The notes under the pieces: generated by a model
What the model was told of the DNA's origin: nothing
What the model saw: the letters and a program-made list of their open reading frames with translations, nothing else
Databases searched by the model: none
NCBI GenBank assembly: GCA_947495075.1
Contig: CANLXH010000002.1
Span: forward strand, 806,001 to 870,000
DNA length: 64,000 nt
Direction of reading: 5' to 3'
Source of the DNA: an uncultured Croceitalea sp.
GTDB lineage: Bacteria > Bacteroidota > Bacteroidia > Flavobacteriales > Flavobacteriaceae
In this document: positions 8,207 through 17,130 of the stretch, piece after piece
Layout: each line of letters begins with the position of its first letter
How positions within the stretch are numbered: position 1 is the stretch's first letter
Position numbers and translations under genes: made by a program

Positions 8207-10125
8207 AATTTTTTTAACCAAAAGATTTGGTAAGGATTTAGCTCTAAAAATCCACTATTTAATTTAATTTTTTTATCTGTTATAATATCTCTAAACATTT
8301 GATTTTTAAGATAGCCTAGCTTAGTAATCCAGTTCCCGTCTATTACTTCACGGGAGGTATTAAAATTACAGAGTATTAATATCCCTTCTTTAGCTTTTCT
8401 TTCAAAAACCAAGATATGATTGTTACCAGTATTGTGAAAATCAATATTATTGGTATCTGCAAAAACAGAGTGTTTTTTACGTAAAGCAATTAACTTTTTT
8501 AATGCAAAGAAGACCTTGGATTCAGGAGTATTTTTAAATTCTAAATTAGCAACGGTTTCCCAATTATGGTATGGACGATTAATCCAACGGCTATCTTCTT
8601 TCTTATTTTTGTCTTTTAGGAAAGAATAGTCATTTAGTGTTGCAATCTCATCTCCTGCGTAGATTAATGGAATACCTGTAAATGCCATAATAATGCCATG
8701 CAACATGTTAATTTTATTAATGGCTTCATTAATTAAATTGGAATTATTTTCTTCAATTCCTTTTTCTAGCCCTAGTAGTGAGGCGGCACTTCCGGTAATT
8801 CTACCATCACCAGTTTTAGGATTGTACATAAAAAGCATTCCTTTTGCTGGAGACCAGTCTAAGAATTGGCAATAGTAGTTTAAAATAAATTTACGGTGTT
8901 CTTGAGGGTTCCACCCCATTTCATGAATAAAAAAGTCATCCATACCTAAACCAATATCATCATGGGATCTTATATAATTTATCCATGTGCTATCTTTTGG
9001 CTTTTGCGGTAAGTTGATTAGACTTTTGTGTAACAGCCCAATTTCTTTAGTGGCAATAGAATTCCATAATAATGCCATTAATGATGCATTATAGGCAATT
9101 TCACACTCGTTGCCTTTTCTACCATCCTCACCAAAATATTTAATAATATCTGTTGGAGCTACAATTGCTTCAGCCAATAAAATGGTACCTGGAGCAACGA
9201 CTTGTAAACACATTCTAAAAAGGGAAGTTAGTATATGAGCTTCTGGAAGATTTTGAGAGGTAGTTCCTATTCTTTTCCACAAAAAAGCTAAAGCATCAAA
9301 GCGAATAACATCTACTCCTAGATTTACTAAATTAACCAAATTGGCAAGCATTTCTAGAAATACTTCGGGATTAGTATAGTTTAAATCCCATTGATAATTA
9401 TTAAAACAGGTCATTACCCATTTATTCATTTCGAGAACAAAGGTGAAATTTCCGGGAGAAGTTTCAGGAAATATTTCTGGGAGGCTTTTTTCAAATTCAT
9501 CTGGAACTTTACGGTCAGCATATGTATAATAATATTCTTGATATTTTTTATTCCCAGCAATAGCTTTTTTTGCCCACGAATACTCATTTGAGGTATGGTT
9601 TACCACAAAATCTAGCATTACATACATTTTCTTTTTGCGTAGGGTCTCTGTAAGCTTAACAAAATCTTTTTGTGTGCCATATTTAGCATCTATTTTGTCA
9701 TAACTATTAACTGCATAACCTCCATCATTCTCTCCTTTAGGTCTTGTAGTAAGCGGCATTAAGTGTAAAAAATTAATGCCTAATTCTTCAAAATAAGAGA
9801 GTTTATTGTGAAGGCCTTTTAAATCTTTATTAAACCTATCAACATATAATTGAGAGCCCACTAATTTTTCGGATTGATACCAATTGCCTTTTTTTAATCG
9901 GTCAACATCTTGTTGCTTTAAATTTTCTGGCCTGCTGTTATATAATTTTGAGAACTGTTTAAGTAATTTTTGAAAAGTAGCTCTATAATGTTCCTCGGGA
10001 TATAAAGAAAAAAATAAATCTTTAATTAAAGTAAGGTTTGTTACCAAGCGTAGTTCGAATAACTCATCTAAACTTTGATTTTCTTTTTTTGAAGAAAGTA
10101 ACTTGTGTAAAGCGGCTTGGTTCAT
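8203..10125 (-). CDS. Amylosucrase-like GH13 enzyme
   Basis: 640 residues, matching the length of amylosucrases (GH13 subfamily 4). Visible landmarks are a helical N-terminal domain (1-85), D-F-V-V-N-H-T (172-178), nucleophile Asp277 in R-F-D-A-L-A-F, acid/base Glu319 in A-E-A-I-V, and His388-Asp389 in R-S-H-D-D-I-G. Family knowledge: amylosucrase cleaves sucrose, builds an alpha-1,4-glucan from the glucose and releases fructose. Sucrose hydrolase belongs to the same subfamily and cannot be excluded. There is no signal peptide, so the enzyme is intracellular. A fructokinase lies 1 bp upstream in the same operon, which strongly supports sucrose as substrate. Confidence 0.85.
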   Translation of the reverse strand: MNQAALHKLLSSKKENQSLDELFELRLVTNLTLIKDLFFSLYPEEHYRATFQKLLKQFSKLYNSRPENLKQQDVDRLKKGNWYQSEKLVGSQLYVDRFNKDLKGLHNKLSYFEELGINFLHLMPLTTRPKGENDGGYAVNSYDKIDAKYGTQKDFVKLTETLRKKKMYVMLDFVVNHTSNEYSWAKKAIAGNKKYQEYYYTYADRKVPDEFEKSLPEIFPETSPGNFTFVLEMNKWVMTCFNNYQWDLNYTNPEVFLEMLANLVNLVNLGVDVIRFDALAFLWKRIGTTSQNLPEAHILTSLFRMCLQVVAPGTILLAEAIVAPTDIIKYFGEDGRKGNECEIAYNASLMALLWNSIATKEIGLLHKSLINLPQKPKDSTWINYIRSHDDIGLGMDDFFIHEMGWNPQEHRKFILNYYCQFLDWSPAKGMLFMYNPKTGDGRITGSAASLLGLEKGIEENNSNLINEAINKINMLHGIIMAFTGIPLIYAGDEIATLNDYSFLKDKNKKEDSRWINRPYHNWETVANLEFKNTPESKVFFALKKLIALRKKHSVFADTNNIDFHNTGNNHILVFERKAKEGILILCNFNTSREVIDGNWITKLGYLKNQMFRDIITDKKIKLNSGFLELNPYQIFWLKKF

Positions 10126-10126
10126 G

Positions 10127-11071
10127 TTATGCCTCTAATTGTTCTAGATTTGGTAATGCTGCGATTGCTCCAAATTTTGTAGTAGTAATAGCTCCAGCCT
10201 TATTTGCTATGGCAACCATTTTCAATAGATTATCACTATCATTAAAAATAGTTTTTAAATTAGAAAGTTTTGCTATTTGATACAAAAGACAACCTATAAA
10301 AGCATCGCCCGCACCAGTGGTGTCAACAGGGAAGACAGTTGTGCTAGGAACAGTTTGTTTTATATCTTTTGTGCTTACAAAAGTTCCTTCTTTTCCAAGT
10401 GTAACGGTAATAATTTCAGCACCTATTTCATGTAGATAAGTACATGCGTCATCTATATTTTCTTTACCAGATATGAGTAAAGCTTCCTCTAGACTAAACT
10501 TACATAGATGAGATTTCTCTACATAAGGCAAACATTTTTTAATAAAAGCTTCTTGGTCATCAGTCCATAAATCACTCCTAAAATTTGGATCAAAAGAGAT
10601 AAAAGAATCATTACAGAGACCATCAAAAAGGTAACGTCCATAGGCTTTCTCTAAAGAGCCTCCTAATAAAGCAGTAGCGGCGCCAAAGTGTAAAATATTA
10701 TTTTTGAATTCGGTTTTAATTGTAGAATCATATTTTAATTCTTCATCTGCACCACGGTCAAAAACAAAATCTCTTTCACCATCTTCTGATATAGAAACAA
10801 AAGCTAGTGTTGTAAATGTTTTTGAGCGTTGAGCCATAGAAATATTGACCCCCTCATTTTTTAAAACATCTAATAAAAAACCTCCAAAAGGGTCTTTTCC
10901 AACACAGCCTATAAAGGAGCTTTTACCGCCTAATTTAGAAATGGCACAAGCCACATTTGCAGGAGCACCCCCTGCTTTTTTTGTAAAATTTACTGCTTTT
11001 GAAAGATTGTCACCTTGATTTTCAGCAACAAAATCAATCAATAGTTCACCAATACAAAAAACTTGTGTCAT
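10127..11071 (-). CDS. PfkB-family carbohydrate kinase, probable fructokinase
   Basis: 314 residues from the chosen start, which begins M-T-Q-V-F-C-I-G-E-L-L-I-D-F, the normal family N-terminus. A longer frame reaches 11125 but adds an 18-residue tail without family support. The substrate motif G-G-A-P-A-N-V-A and the C-terminal signature D-T-T-G-A-G-D-A-F with the catalytic Asp are intact. Family knowledge: such kinases phosphorylate fructose to fructose 6-phosphate with ATP. The amylosucrase gene follows after 1 bp, so the pair would capture both halves of sucrose: glucose into glucan and fructose into glycolysis. No sucrose transporter is visible nearby. Confidence 0.87.
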   Translation of the reverse strand: MTQVFCIGELLIDFVAENQGDNLSKAVNFTKKAGGAPANVACAISKLGGKSSFIGCVGKDPFGGFLLDVLKNEGVNISMAQRSKTFTTLAFVSISEDGERDFVFDRGADEELKYDSTIKTEFKNNILHFGAATALLGGSLEKAYGRYLFDGLCNDSFISFDPNFRSDLWTDDQEAFIKKCLPYVEKSHLCKFSLEEALLISGKENIDDACTYLHEIGAEIITVTLGKEGTFVSTKDIKQTVPSTTVFPVDTTGAGDAFIGCLLYQIAKLSNLKTIFNDSDNLLKMVAIANKAGAITTTKFGAIAALPNLEQLEA

Positions 11072-11222
11072 ACCTTGACAATATTTTAATATCACAAGGT
11101 ACATAGAAAAGGTTCTTACAACCAAAAAAACAGTGCATATGAGGTTTTCTTAGCCAAAACTTCATTTTAAGGGTTATGTCTTAATATTTTTTGTGGGTAT
11201 TATTGCTAAAATTTTTAGTTCT

Positions 11223-11948
11223 ATGAGAAGATTCGTAATTGGAGATGTCCATTCTGGGAAAAAGGCAATTGTTCAATTATTAGAACGTGCCGAGATAACA
11301 GGAAATGACCATCTTATTTTTTTAGGAGATTATGTAGATTCATGGAGTGAAGCATTTGAAACTATTGAATTTTTAATGACATTGCAAAAAACTCATAAGT
11401 GCACTTTTCTTAGAGGAAATCACGATGAGCTTTGTAAAGAATGGATGTTAACTGGTTATGAGAATCCACAGTGGTTGGCACATGGTGGTATAGCCACAAG
11501 AGATTCATATCTAAAAGTAGGAAAAGAGTATTGGGAACCTCATATTAAATTTTATAAGTCTTTAGAAAATAATTACTTAGATGAAGAAAATCGATTATAC
11601 TTGCATGCAGGGTTCACCAATTTAAAAGGGATTAAATATGAATATTTTAAGGAAAATTTCTACTGGGATAGGACTCTTTGGGAATTGGTAAAAGCAATAA
11701 ACCCTGCATTAAAATTTAAAGACAAAGACTTTCCTCCAAGGCTAACTCATTACAAAGAAGTATTTATTGGGCATACTCCTATTTCAAAAATAGGTGATGC
11801 AATACCACAAAAAAGAGCCAATGTTTGGAATATAGATACCGGTGCAGCCTTTAAAGGTCCGCTAACAATATTAAATGTTAAGACCAAAGAGTTTTGGCAA
11901 AGTGACCCAGTGTACAAGTTATATCCTGGAGAAAAAGGAAGAAACTAG
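11223..11948 (+). CDS. Metallophosphoesterase (PPP-type serine/threonine phosphatase-like)
   Basis: 241 residues from the ATG at 11223, giving M-R-R-F-V-I-G-D-V-H-S-G. A longer frame starts at 11193 but the metal motif should sit near the N-terminus. Metal-binding motifs are complete: G-D-V-H, G-D-Y-V-D, R-G-N-H-D-E, and later C-terminal His in L-H-A-G and G-H-T-P. This is the pattern of bacterial PrpA/ApaH-like calcineurin phosphatases. The substrate (phosphoprotein or dinucleotide) cannot be told from sequence. It diverges from the kinase/amylosucrase operon and is followed after 54 bp by the desaturase. Confidence 0.85.
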   Translation: MRRFVIGDVHSGKKAIVQLLERAEITGNDHLIFLGDYVDSWSEAFETIEFLMTLQKTHKCTFLRGNHDELCKEWMLTGYENPQWLAHGGIATRDSYLKVGKEYWEPHIKFYKSLENNYLDEENRLYLHAGFTNLKGIKYEYFKENFYWDRTLWELVKAINPALKFKDKDFPPRLTHYKEVFIGHTPISKIGDAIPQKRANVWNIDTGAAFKGPLTILNVKTKEFWQSDPVYKLYPGEKGRN

Positions 11949-12002
11949 AAACTTCAACACACTTTTAAAATTATTATAAAGACCTTTACCAAAACTTAAA
12001 TC

Positions 12003-12998
12003 ATGTCGGCAAAGAATATCAGGTTAGAGGTAATGCAAGCTATAGAACCACAAGTAAAAGGTTTTATGGATGATTTCTTGGTTGCCCCAGAAAAAATATG
12101 GCAACCTACAGACTTCTTACCAAACTCCCAAACGGATACATTTTTTGATGAGGTTGAGCAAATAAGAGAAGAATCTAAAGAGCTTGGATACGATTTTTGG
12201 GTGACTTTAGTTGCTGATACAATAACTGAGGAGGCTTTACCTACCTATGAATCTTGGTTAATGGATGTGGAGGGTGTAGATCAACACGCAGGAAAAGAAA
12301 ATGGTTGGTCTAAATGGGTAAGAGCTTGGACAGCTGAGGAAAATAGACATGGCGATGTTTTAAACAAATATTTATACCTATCTGGCAGGGTAAATATGAG
12401 AGAGATTGAAATCACAACCCAACACCTTATCGCAGATGGGTTTGATATTGGAACGGACAGAGATCCATATAAAAATTTTGTATATACTACTTTCCAAGAA
12501 TTAGCCACAAATATTTCGCATAAGCGCGTTGGTAAAATGGCAAAGAAAAAAGGAAATACCTTATTGGGTAAAATGTGCACAATAATTGCTGGAGACGAAA
12601 TGCGTCATCATTTAGCTTACCGAGAATTTGTAAAAACTATATTGGGACAAGACCCAAACGGTATGTTATTAGCCTTTGCAGATATGATGAAAAAGAAAAT
12701 TGTGATGCCTGCGCATTTTTTAAGAGAATCTGGAGGGGAAATCAGTACAGCTTTTGAACTTTTTTCTAACTGCGCACAACGTTTGGGAGTTTATACTGCC
12801 CAAGACTATATAGACATTCTTAAAAAGTTAAACGATTACTGGAATATAGGAAGTTTAGGACAACTTTCTGATCAAGCCGAAAAAGCTCGCGATTATTTAA
12901 TGAAATTACCTGAGAGACTGCAACGAATATCTGAACGCATGGTATTTGAACAAGATCAGTACAAGTTTAAGTGGGTTGAAGCAAACGGTATGCTATAA
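12003..12998 (+). CDS. Acyl-ACP desaturase (stearoyl-ACP desaturase family)
   Basis: 331 residues, full length for the soluble plant-type desaturases. The diiron ligands appear as two E-x-x-H motifs, E-E-N-R-H-G and D-E-M-R-H-H, each preceded by a helix with a single Glu (E-E-A-L-P-T-Y and F-Q-E-L-A-T-N). Family knowledge: the enzyme introduces a cis double bond into a saturated acyl chain on acyl carrier protein, using O2 and ferredoxin, and so tunes membrane fluidity. The next gene converges on it and an intrinsic terminator separates them. Confidence 0.9.
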   Translation: MSAKNIRLEVMQAIEPQVKGFMDDFLVAPEKIWQPTDFLPNSQTDTFFDEVEQIREESKELGYDFWVTLVADTITEEALPTYESWLMDVEGVDQHAGKENGWSKWVRAWTAEENRHGDVLNKYLYLSGRVNMREIEITTQHLIADGFDIGTDRDPYKNFVYTTFQELATNISHKRVGKMAKKKGNTLLGKMCTIIAGDEMRHHLAYREFVKTILGQDPNGMLLAFADMMKKKIVMPAHFLRESGGEISTAFELFSNCAQRLGVYTAQDYIDILKKLNDYWNIGSLGQLSDQAEKARDYLMKLPERLQRISERMVFEQDQYKFKWVEANGML

Positions 12999-13031
12999 AA
13001 AAACCGACCTTAATTAGAGATCGGCTTTTTC
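12999..13031 (+). terminator. Bidirectional intrinsic terminator
   Basis: An A-run, then C-C-G-A with a second short arm, loop TTAATT, and T-C-G-G followed by a T-run. It lies between the convergent desaturase and helix-hairpin-helix protein genes. The A-run and T-run flank the stem on both sides, so it can serve both strands. Confidence 0.75.
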
Positions 13032-13055
13032 GTTGGTTATTTAAATACGGGAGTA

Positions 13056-13625
13056 CTATAGTTTTCCTCCTTTATGTTCATCCTGCCATTTAGCAAGTTT
13101 TTTCCAATCTCCTTTAAATGCTAATTTTGCTTGCATTGGCCATGAGGCTGGGTCATGTATACGATAACGGTCTCCACCAGAATTTAATACTTCTTGGCAT
13201 TTTGCAACTGAAGCTTCAGATAAAGCTTTCCAGGTTTTAATATCAAAATTATGGAATAGACCTTCTATTTTTGGCCCAATACCTTCAACAACTTTAAGAT
13301 CGTCTTGTTTAATGCGCTTACCAAAAGCAGTTTTCGCAGCGTTTGCATCAAAAGCAACCGCAGCCAATGAAGCAGGAGCAACTTTTGCTTTTAGAGTAGC
13401 TTTTTTCTTAGGAGCAACTGCTATCGGTGCAGCAACTAGCTTTTTATTACAAGCATCTAAATCTGCTTGTAAACGAACATTTTTATCTTCTAAAACTTTA
13501 AGATTAGCAGAGTTGTCGATTACTTCGTTATTTCCTTTGCCCCAGTAATAGCCTATTATTCCGCAAATTAAACCAGTTAATAGTGGAATTAACCAGCACC
13601 AGATATTCATATTTTCAAAATCCAT
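13056..13625 (-). CDS. Membrane-anchored helix-hairpin-helix-like protein
   Basis: 189 residues. One N-terminal membrane helix (about 7-27), a short coiled-coil-like stretch (40-65), an Ala/Lys-rich linker (68-100) and a C-terminal domain starting at D-D-L-K-V-V-E-G-I-G-P-K-I (about 108-120). That last element is the helix-hairpin-helix motif seen in proteins annotated as predicted 5' DNA nuclease or ribosomal L21-like (COG3743 type). DNA binding is not proven for this group. The gene follows the OmpA-family gene after 25 bp and is probably co-transcribed. Exact role unknown. Confidence 0.75.
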   Translation of the reverse strand: MDFENMNIWCWLIPLLTGLICGIIGYYWGKGNNEVIDNSANLKVLEDKNVRLQADLDACNKKLVAAPIAVAPKKKATLKAKVAPASLAAVAFDANAAKTAFGKRIKQDDLKVVEGIGPKIEGLFHNFDIKTWKALSEASVAKCQEVLNSGGDRYRIHDPASWPMQAKLAFKGDWKKLAKWQDEHKGGKL

Positions 13626-13650
13626 TTTTAATATTTTAAGTGTTGTATGT

Positions 13651-14568
13651 TTAGTTTAATGTTACTACGGTTCTTCTATTCTTAGACCTACCATCATCAG
13701 TCGCATTAGAAGCGATTGGAGCGTCTGGTCCTTTGGAACTCGATTTAATTTTTGCAGCTGGAATACCGTTTCTTATTAGATATGCCATAGCAAAATCTGC
13801 ACGTTCCAAGCCTAACCTAATATTCGTAGTCCTTGAGCCTGTATTGTCTGTATGACCTACAACATTGCAATTAGCATCAGCTACTTTATCTAAGTACCGA
13901 GTAATTTTTGCTACTTTTTCCCGCTGTTTGGCAGTTAGATTAATAGCCGCTTCACCAGAGTTAAAATATAATACCAAAGGATTGGCTTTAATTTCATTAT
14001 AAAGCGCTTTTAACTCATCAATATCGTCTTCAGCTTGGGTAGTAATTTCATAGGTAACTGGACCTAGAAGAGTGCTGTCTAGAGGTAGAAAGCCATCCAT
14101 TAATCTTCCAAAAGTATTAGTTTGTGAAGAAGGAATACCTTGAGAAACAAAATAATTTTTTACTTTATTTGCTCTTGCTAATCCTAGATTTGGGAAGGCC
14201 GTATTATTTTTTTCATTATCCTTATATAAACCAGTAATATTAATTGCCTTATCTAAGTTTTCAGTTAAATAATTTTTTAAACTTTCAATGCCTGGTCCAA
14301 TATTGTCTGATAATGGAATTAAAAAGGAAGCAGAAGAAAGATTAAAATTAAAATTGTCTTGAACCTCAAATGTATAATCACCATCTTTAAAAGAAAAAGG
14401 TAGAGAGGTGGCTTCGGGTTCTTTGGGAGGAACTATCTCTTCTTGAACTTTTTTGGTATCTGCATCAACCACTTGGTTTCCACATTCACTGCAAAGATTT
14501 AGATAGAGAAAAATTCCTGCTAAGATCACAAGGATCATACCTAATAAATAGGTCAGGTTTCTAGTCAT
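13651..14568 (-). CDS. OmpA-family peptidoglycan-binding protein
   Basis: 305 residues. An N-terminal membrane anchor (about 5-23) is followed by a linker, a first OmpA/BON-like segment (70-170) and a clear OmpA C-terminal domain (about 195-305). The last contains V-V-G-H-T-D-N-T-G and N-x-x-L/R-x-x-R-A (N-I-R-L-G-L-E-R-A), which bind diaminopimelate in peptidoglycan. It heads a two-gene unit with the helix-hairpin-helix protein. The pair could connect the inner membrane with the cell wall. The anchor suggests an inner-membrane rather than outer-membrane location. Confidence 0.87.
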   Translation of the reverse strand: MTRNLTYLLGMILVILAGIFLYLNLCSECGNQVVDADTKKVQEEIVPPKEPEATSLPFSFKDGDYTFEVQDNFNFNLSSASFLIPLSDNIGPGIESLKNYLTENLDKAINITGLYKDNEKNNTAFPNLGLARANKVKNYFVSQGIPSSQTNTFGRLMDGFLPLDSTLLGPVTYEITTQAEDDIDELKALYNEIKANPLVLYFNSGEAAINLTAKQREKVAKITRYLDKVADANCNVVGHTDNTGSRTTNIRLGLERADFAMAYLIRNGIPAAKIKSSSKGPDAPIASNATDDGRSKNRRTVVTLN

Positions 14569-14819
14569 GTTAAAAGTAATTAGTGTTTAAGACTCCAAAG
14601 TATTAAAAATCTCTTAAAAAAGTTAAATTTTAGGCATGAAATTCTTAGTTATCAAATAGTTGGATAAAAACAGGAAAAGTCTTTTAGAAATAAGTCTAAC
14701 CAAAAAAGAATAAATAAATACCACACACACAATTTTCTCTACCAGTTGTATGTGTACAATATGGTTTTTGAAATAATAGCGAGAAATTAGATTAAAATTT
14801 TGGTAATAACCCTATTTCT

Positions 14820-14918
14820 CCCGACAAAGTTCCGGCACTGAGATGGGGTTTTCAAATATTAAGTTTGAGTTAGTTAAGTTGGTTTAAACCGTTGTTCTTA
14901 GTGGGGCGACGGTTTTTT
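14820..14918 (+). ncRNA. Candidate small RNA, third member of the AAGTTT/GGTT motif family
   Basis: Within the 417-bp gap 14569-14985 the plus strand has a GC-rich segment with CCCGACAAAGTTCCGG (14820-14835) and GGGG (14845-14848). Next comes a short T-C-A-A-A/T-T-T-G-A hairpin, the string ATATTAAGTTTGAGTTAG (14856-14873), then an intrinsic terminator: AAACCGTTG (14886-14894), loop, CGACGGTTT (14907-14915) and T-run. The string ATATTAAGTTT is identical to the locus at 23582. No exact TAnnTTTG was found upstream. No reading frame of note is present. The rest of the gap holds nothing I can assign. Confidence 0.35.
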
Positions 14919-14940
14919 AATGAAGGATATATTGATTGAG

Positions 14941-14976
14941 AGGACCGTTTAGATTAAAAGATACCTAAACAGTCCT
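14941..14976 (-). terminator. 12-bp stem-loop after the aldehyde dehydrogenase gene
   Basis: On the minus strand AGGACTGTTTAG pairs with CTAAACGGTCCT (one G-U pair) around a 12-nt loop, 9 bp after the ALDH stop. On the plus strand the same position would be a C-A mismatch, so the minus-strand RNA folds better. There is no U-run on the minus side, so it may be an mRNA 3' end stabiliser rather than a classical terminator. Confidence 0.55.
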
Positions 14977-14985
14977 TTATTTTAT

Positions 14986-16539
14986 CTATAAGTCAAATTT
15001 AATTCCTTGAGCCAATGGTAATTCTGTTGTATAATTGATGGTATTAGTTTGTCTACGCATGTAAATTTTCCAAGCATCAGAACCACTTTCTCTACCTCCA
15101 CCGGTTTCTTTTTCACCACCAAAAGCACCGCCAATTTCTGCGCCTGAAGTGCCTATGTTAACGTTAGCTATACCACAATCGCTCCCAGAAACAGATAGAA
15201 AACGCTCCGCTTCTCTTAAATTAGTTGTCATAATAGCTGATGATAAGCCTTGTACAACTCCATTTTGTTGTGTAATAGCGTTTTCTACTTCTCCAGAATA
15301 TTTTAGTAAGTATAGTATTGGAGCAAAAGTTTCTTCTTGGACAATACTAAAACTATTATCTGCTTCAACAATTGCAGGTTTAACGTAACACCCACTTTCA
15401 TAACCTTCACCAGATAAAACGCCTCCTTCCACTAAAAGAGAACCCCCTTCTTTTTGTGCTTTCTCTAAAGCGGTTTTGTACGAGTCTACAGCAGCAGTAT
15501 CAATAAGAGGACCAACATGATTATTCTCGTCTAACGGATTTCCAATCCTCAACTGTTTGTATGCATCTACAACTGCATTTTTTACATTGTCATAAATAGA
15601 ATCATGGATTATTAATCTCCTTGTAGATGTACAACGCTGTCCAGCAGTTCCTACAGCTCCAAAAACAGCTCCAATAACTGTCATTTTAATATCTGCATCT
15701 GATGTGACTATAATGGCATTATTTCCACCAAGTTCTAATAAAGATTTACCCAATCTACTGGCAACAGCTTGTGCTACTATTTTCCCCATTCTAATGGAGC
15801 CTGTAGCCGAAACTAAAGGAACGCGTTTATCATGAGTCATGAATTCTCCAACTTTATAGTCTCCGTTGATAAGACATGATATTCCCTCAGGTAAATTATT
15901 TTCTTTTAAAACTTCAGCAATTATGTTTTGACAAGCAATACCACATAAAGGTGTTTTTTCTGATGGTTTCCAAATACATACATCTCCAGAAATCCATGCT
16001 AAAGCTGTATTCCATGCCCATACGGCTACTGGAAAATTAAACGCAGAAATAATGCCAACAACCCCTAATGGATGGTACTGTTCGTACATGCGGTGACCTG
16101 GTCTTTCCGAGTGCATTGTTAGACCATGTAGTTGTCTTGAAAGACCTACCGCAAAGTCACAGATATCTATCATTTCTTGAACTTCTCCAAGACCTTCTTG
16201 ATAAGATTTACCCATTTCATAGGATACTAACTTCCCTAATGGTTCTTTAAGTTCACGAAGTTTATCTCCAAATTGGCGTACCATTTCACCCCTTTGAGGA
16301 GCTGGGATTATTCTCCAATCTGTAAATGCATTGGTAGCTGTATCCATTACAATTTCATAATCTTCTTTAGTGGTGCTTTTTACCTTACCAATTAAAGAAC
16401 CATCAACGGGAGAGTAAGATGCTATAATTTCTCCAGAACCAAAGCTCTTGGAACCTGTAGAGCTTCCTGCGTTAATTTCTTTTAATCCTAGTTGTTTAAG
16501 GGCTATATCTAAGCCGAAAGCAGATGCAATTTTTGACAT
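14986..16539 (-). CDS. ALDH7-type aldehyde dehydrogenase (alpha-aminoadipic semialdehyde dehydrogenase-like)
   Basis: 517 residues, full length. Catalytic Cys303 is in G-Q-R-C-T-S-T-R-R and the general base Glu269 in L-L-E-L-G-G-N-N. The A-F-N-F-P-V-A-V-W-A-W-N segment and G-Q-R-C-T-S-T-R-R context are typical of the antiquitin (ALDH7A1) branch. Family knowledge: this branch oxidises alpha-aminoadipic semialdehyde in lysine breakdown, and betaine aldehyde or lipid-derived aldehydes as well. It appears monocistronic: a TAGTTTTG promoter lies on the minus strand at 16577 and a stem-loop follows the stop. Confidence 0.9.
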   Translation of the reverse strand: MSKIASAFGLDIALKQLGLKEINAGSSTGSKSFGSGEIIASYSPVDGSLIGKVKSTTKEDYEIVMDTATNAFTDWRIIPAPQRGEMVRQFGDKLRELKEPLGKLVSYEMGKSYQEGLGEVQEMIDICDFAVGLSRQLHGLTMHSERPGHRMYEQYHPLGVVGIISAFNFPVAVWAWNTALAWISGDVCIWKPSEKTPLCGIACQNIIAEVLKENNLPEGISCLINGDYKVGEFMTHDKRVPLVSATGSIRMGKIVAQAVASRLGKSLLELGGNNAIIVTSDADIKMTVIGAVFGAVGTAGQRCTSTRRLIIHDSIYDNVKNAVVDAYKQLRIGNPLDENNHVGPLIDTAAVDSYKTALEKAQKEGGSLLVEGGVLSGEGYESGCYVKPAIVEADNSFSIVQEETFAPILYLLKYSGEVENAITQQNGVVQGLSSAIMTTNLREAERFLSVSGSDCGIANVNIGTSGAEIGGAFGGEKETGGGRESGSDAWKIYMRRQTNTINYTTELPLAQGIKFDL

Positions 16540-16576
16540 TTTATAACTTTTTGAACAGGTATTGTTAGATTTTAGA

Positions 16577-16584
16577 CAAAACTA
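16577..16584 (-). promoter_or_regulatory. -7 promoter element TAGTTTTG for the ALDH gene
   Basis: The minus strand reads TAGTTTTG, an exact match to the Bacteroidota -7 consensus TAnnTTTG. It ends 38 bp before the ALDH start. No clear TTG -33 element at normal spacing was found. Confidence 0.5.
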
Positions 16585-16599
16585 CAAAGAATAGAACTT

Positions 16600-16995
16600 T
16601 TAGAAGTCCCATCTAAAAATCAAATTTTGGTTTGCATAAAGCCAAAGAATAATTGCTACTATGGCTGGCATACCTTGAATAAAGAAAATCTTTTTAGAAA
16701 CTGAAATTCCTCCAAAAATCCCTGCAATTGTTACGCAGGAAAGAAAAAATAAAGCAATATAGAGTGCCCATTGAGAGTCATTAATTGTAAGACACCATAT
16801 TAAACCTGCGGCAAGAAAACCGTTATAGAGTCCTTGGTTTGCAGCCATACTTTTGGTAGGTTCAAATAAATCTGAAGGGAAGTTTCTAAAAACTTTTTTT
16901 GCTTTTGTAGTCCAAGCAAACATTTCTAACCATAAAAAATAGATATGCATGAATGCTACAATTGCTGTAAGTGTTTTTGCTATTCCAAGAATCAT
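16600..16995 (-). CDS. DUF1304 family membrane protein
   Basis: 131 residues from the ATG at 16995, which gives M-I-L-G-I-A-K-T-L-T-A-I-V-A-F-M-H, the normal family start. The longer frame to 17046 would translate part of the upstream terminator hairpin. Four membrane helices are visible, with conserved H-x-Y-F-x-x-L-E-M near the N-terminus and Q-G-L-Y-N-G-F-L-A-A-G-L in the middle. These are hallmarks of DUF1304. The function is unknown. Confidence 0.88.
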   Translation of the reverse strand: MILGIAKTLTAIVAFMHIYFLWLEMFAWTTKAKKVFRNFPSDLFEPTKSMAANQGLYNGFLAAGLIWCLTINDSQWALYIALFFLSCVTIAGIFGGISVSKKIFFIQGMPAIVAIILWLYANQNLIFRWDF

Positions 16996-17046
16996 TATTG
17001 ATTTTTCCCTAAGATATAAAAGATTTTTAAGGTAAAACAAAACCAT

Positions 17047-17076
17047 TAAAAAAGGCCTGTATTACTACAGACCTTT
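17047..17076 (-). terminator. Intrinsic terminator of the first CAP gene
   Basis: On the minus strand AAAGGTCTGTA, loop GTAA, TACAGGCCTTT and then a T-run (one mismatch in the 11-bp stem). It lies after the CAP gene stop at 17131 and before the DUF1304 start. Confidence 0.8.
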
Positions 17077-17130
17077 ATCCAAACCTTAAATACTTAATTT
17101 AAAACACTTATTTAATTTTTTTATTGGCGA

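Noticed and set aside
13033-13043. Fourth copy of the GGTTGGTTATTTAG motif (TTGGTTATTTA)
   Set aside because: Only 11 nt match, and it follows rather than precedes a terminator, so chance is as likely.
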